Positions 5,501 through 5,771 of a stretch of 5,771 nucleotides of DNA are shown here, piece after piece. Each line of letters opens with the position of its first letter. Position 1 is the stretch's first letter. Below the pieces are notes generated by a model that had not been told where the DNA came from, searched no databases, and saw nothing but the letters and a program-made list of their open reading frames with translations. The stretch is taken from assembly GCA_945888585.1 (NCBI GenBank), contig CAMDAI010000092.1, positions 1-5,771 on the forward strand. The letters are read 5' to 3'. Source of the DNA: Rickettsia typhi (GTDB lineage: Bacteria > Pseudomonadota > Alphaproteobacteria > Rickettsiales > UBA1997). The position numbers were made by a program, and so were the translations under genes.

Positions 5501-5771
5501 ATGACAAATATAATTTCAGACAAGGATTTTACCGCATTTTCTGAAGAAGAACTAATAAAATTGGCTGACTTAATCGAAAATAAAGATAAAAATTCAATAT
5601 TTGATGTTGAATATGCTGATGGAATATTGAACATCATATTCTTTGAAAATGATCAAACCTATGTCATCAATAAACATAGTGCTAGCAAAAAAATCTGGTT
5701 TTCTTCACCAATATCAGGTGCAAATTATTTTTCTTATAATTTTGAAAATAAAAAATGGCTTGATGACAAAG
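5501..5771 (+). CDS. cyaY: Iron donor protein CyaY (bacterial frataxin), 3' end outside window
   Basis: CyaY is the bacterial frataxin, an iron-binding protein that interacts with the cysteine desulfurase IscS and modulates Fe-S cluster assembly in the cytosol. Ninety codons are visible of an expected 100-110 or so. The first helix is acidic (SEEELIKLADLIENKDK, 14-30), as expected for the iron-binding ridge. The beta-sheet follows: FDVEYADGILNIIF (34-47), then the frataxin core TYVINKHSASKKIWFSSPISG (53-73), including the conserved Asn-Lys and the IWxSSPxSG strand. The last visible residues, KKWLDDK, lead into the missing C-terminal helix. The start ATG gives MTNIISDKDF and has only an A-rich AAAAAG upstream. 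It follows recN by 73 bp with a hairpin between, so it could be cotranscribed or have its own promoter; no well-spaced promoter was found. Confidence 0.92.
   Translation, partial: MTNIISDKDFTAFSEEELIKLADLIENKDKNSIFDVEYADGILNIIFFENDQTYVINKHSASKKIWFSSPISGANYFSYNFENKKWLDDK

Noticed and set aside
5416..5637. Open frame on the - strand opposite the start of cyaY
   Set aside because: It overlaps the recognisable frataxin coding region in antisense.

Overview
The window looks like chromosomal DNA of an AT-rich alphaproteobacterium, most likely a member of the Rickettsiales or a similar host-associated lineage. Base composition is strongly AT-biased, most genes lack a clear Shine-Dalgarno sequence, the LepA and HIT proteins have alphaproteobacterial-type sequence, and a bacterial frataxin (CyaY) is present, a gene found in Rickettsia but missing from many other alphaproteobacteria. 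This placement is inferred from sequence character only.

Layout: the 3' end of lepA (elongation factor 4) runs in from the left on the + strand and ends at 419. After a 176-bp gap comes a convergent - strand pair, rsmI (16S rRNA 2'-O-ribose methyltransferase) followed by yraN (UPF0102, nuclease-like fold), overlapping by 11 bp. Divergent from rsmI is a lipoprotein of the penicillin-binding-protein-activator (LpoA/YraM-like) type. It converges on a small HIT-domain protein gene, and the two share a TTAA at their stop codons. Divergent from the HIT gene is recN (DNA repair ATPase, complete), followed after 73 bp by cyaY, which is cut by the right edge.

The rsmI - lpoA-like - yraN neighbourhood matches a grouping known from many proteobacteria (yraL-yraM-yraN in E. 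coli). The other genes are housekeeping functions in translation, rRNA modification, cell-wall lipoprotein function, nucleotide hydrolysis, recombination repair and Fe-S assembly. I see no phage, CRISPR, toxin-antitoxin or transposase genes.

The most interesting signal is a GC-richer palindromic segment (about 955-1030) inside the 5' coding end of yraN. It is flanked by near-identical direct repeats 96 bp apart. Removing exactly 96 bp (32 codons) restores a family-like start, MKNKSYKFG. This resembles the in-frame palindromic elements known in Rickettsia (RPEs), though I cannot assign it to a known family. Two further nested inverted repeats, in the recN-cyaY gap and the lepA-yraN gap, may be related small elements; that link is speculative.
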